Origin: DAONLM01 sp035406685
GTDB taxonomy: Bacteria; Spirochaetota; GWE2-31-10; MWDO01
DNA length: 6,288 nucleotides
NCBI GenBank assembly: GCA_035406685.1
Contig: DAONLM010000173.1
Span: 1-6,288 of the forward strand
Direction: 5' to 3'
The notes under the pieces are model-generated. The model was not told the DNA's origin and made no database searches. It was given only the letters and a program-made list of their open reading frames with translations. Of this stretch, positions 6,235 to 6,288 are shown piece after piece. The position numbers and the translations under genes were made by a program. The stretch's first letter is position 1. Every line of letters begins with the position of its first letter.

Positions 6235-6288
6235 CTCTCTTACCACGGGTGTTATTTTATTTTTAGGTAAAAATTTTTAATTTTTTTC
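6089..6288 (-). pseudogene. 3' end of a minus-strand gene, apparently broken by homopolymer frameshifts
   Basis: The minus strand is purine-rich here. One frame (6276-6136) reads KFLPKNKITPVVRELYNELG and then IKLIDIPLREK. At a run of seven A's (6188-6182) it slips into a short, less protein-like tail that stops at 6138-6136. Adding one A there would join it to the next frame, which reads SNQISDKSKEGERNIIESKV and then KQKENIVLIE, with a stop at 6091-6089. A second stop (TAA, 6279-6277) next to an A-run would vanish with one more A. Both breaks sit at poly-A, so they may be sequencing errors or real decay. I do not recognise the family. The product would be a charged, cytoplasmic-looking C-terminus, convergent with the transglutaminase operon. 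Confidence 0.33.

Larger units (their letters stand above)
5873..6288. other. 416-base tail without an intact conventional gene
   Basis: An ATG directly follows the transglutaminase stop (TAG then ATG, with GGAG at 5866-5869) but opens only 17 codons (5873-5926, MIKNDRVVLNLLLSRSY). It may be a tiny coupled peptide or nothing. A 4-base-stem hairpin (TACT 5921-5924, AGTA 5930-5933) followed by five T's (5934-5938) could be a weak terminator for the operon. The rest is taken up by two competing frames on opposite strands, listed separately. Perfect palindromes occur at 6049-6058 and 6164-6177 without an evident role. Confidence 0.5.

Overview
The window is about three-quarters A+T. Tryptophans are TGG and TGA is used as a stop, so the ordinary bacterial code applies and mycoplasma-type recoding is excluded. 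The proteins (an anchored CapA-type enzyme, a two-TM diguanylate-cyclase-like sensor, an exported transglutaminase) fit a very low-GC, probably diderm bacterium. A spirochaete-like lineage is possible, but nothing here fixes the phylum. No tRNA, rRNA, CRISPR array, insertion sequence or phage gene is visible.

Layout: positions 1-150 hold no intact gene, only a start-less, purine-rich frame on the minus strand. A TTGACA-type promoter at 151-179 serves a membrane-anchored CapA/PGA_cap metallophosphatase-like protein (193-1653, +). A spacer with a second promoter of the same type leads to an unrecognised 198-residue protein (1917-2513, +). That gene runs tail to tail, with one base between, into a leftward gene for a GGDEF-domain membrane protein (2515-3618, -). 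The GGDEF domain has a changed signature (GDDEF), has lost the guanine-contacting Asp, and keeps its RxxD inhibitory site.

The 3619-3750 gap carries two back-to-back promoters whose -10 boxes overlap. One serves the GGDEF gene. The other serves a rightward pair: a ThiD2 domain joined to a shortened, eroded ThiE-like barrel (3751-4602), then an exported transglutaminase-like protein (4613-5872), 10 bases apart.

The last 416 bases have no intact gene with a normal start. They hold a plus-strand frame behind a good ribosome binding site but with only an ATT start. They also hold what looks like the 3' end of a minus-strand gene broken at a run of seven A's.

The genes do not form one obvious pathway. 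Cell-surface/envelope work (CapA, transglutaminase), c-di-GMP-type signalling and thiamine metabolism sit side by side. The most interesting points are the signatures of lost catalysis with kept binding sites (GGDEF, ThiE and possibly the 198-residue protein), the symmetric divergent promoter, and the near-leaderless capA start. I see no convincing new multi-gene system.
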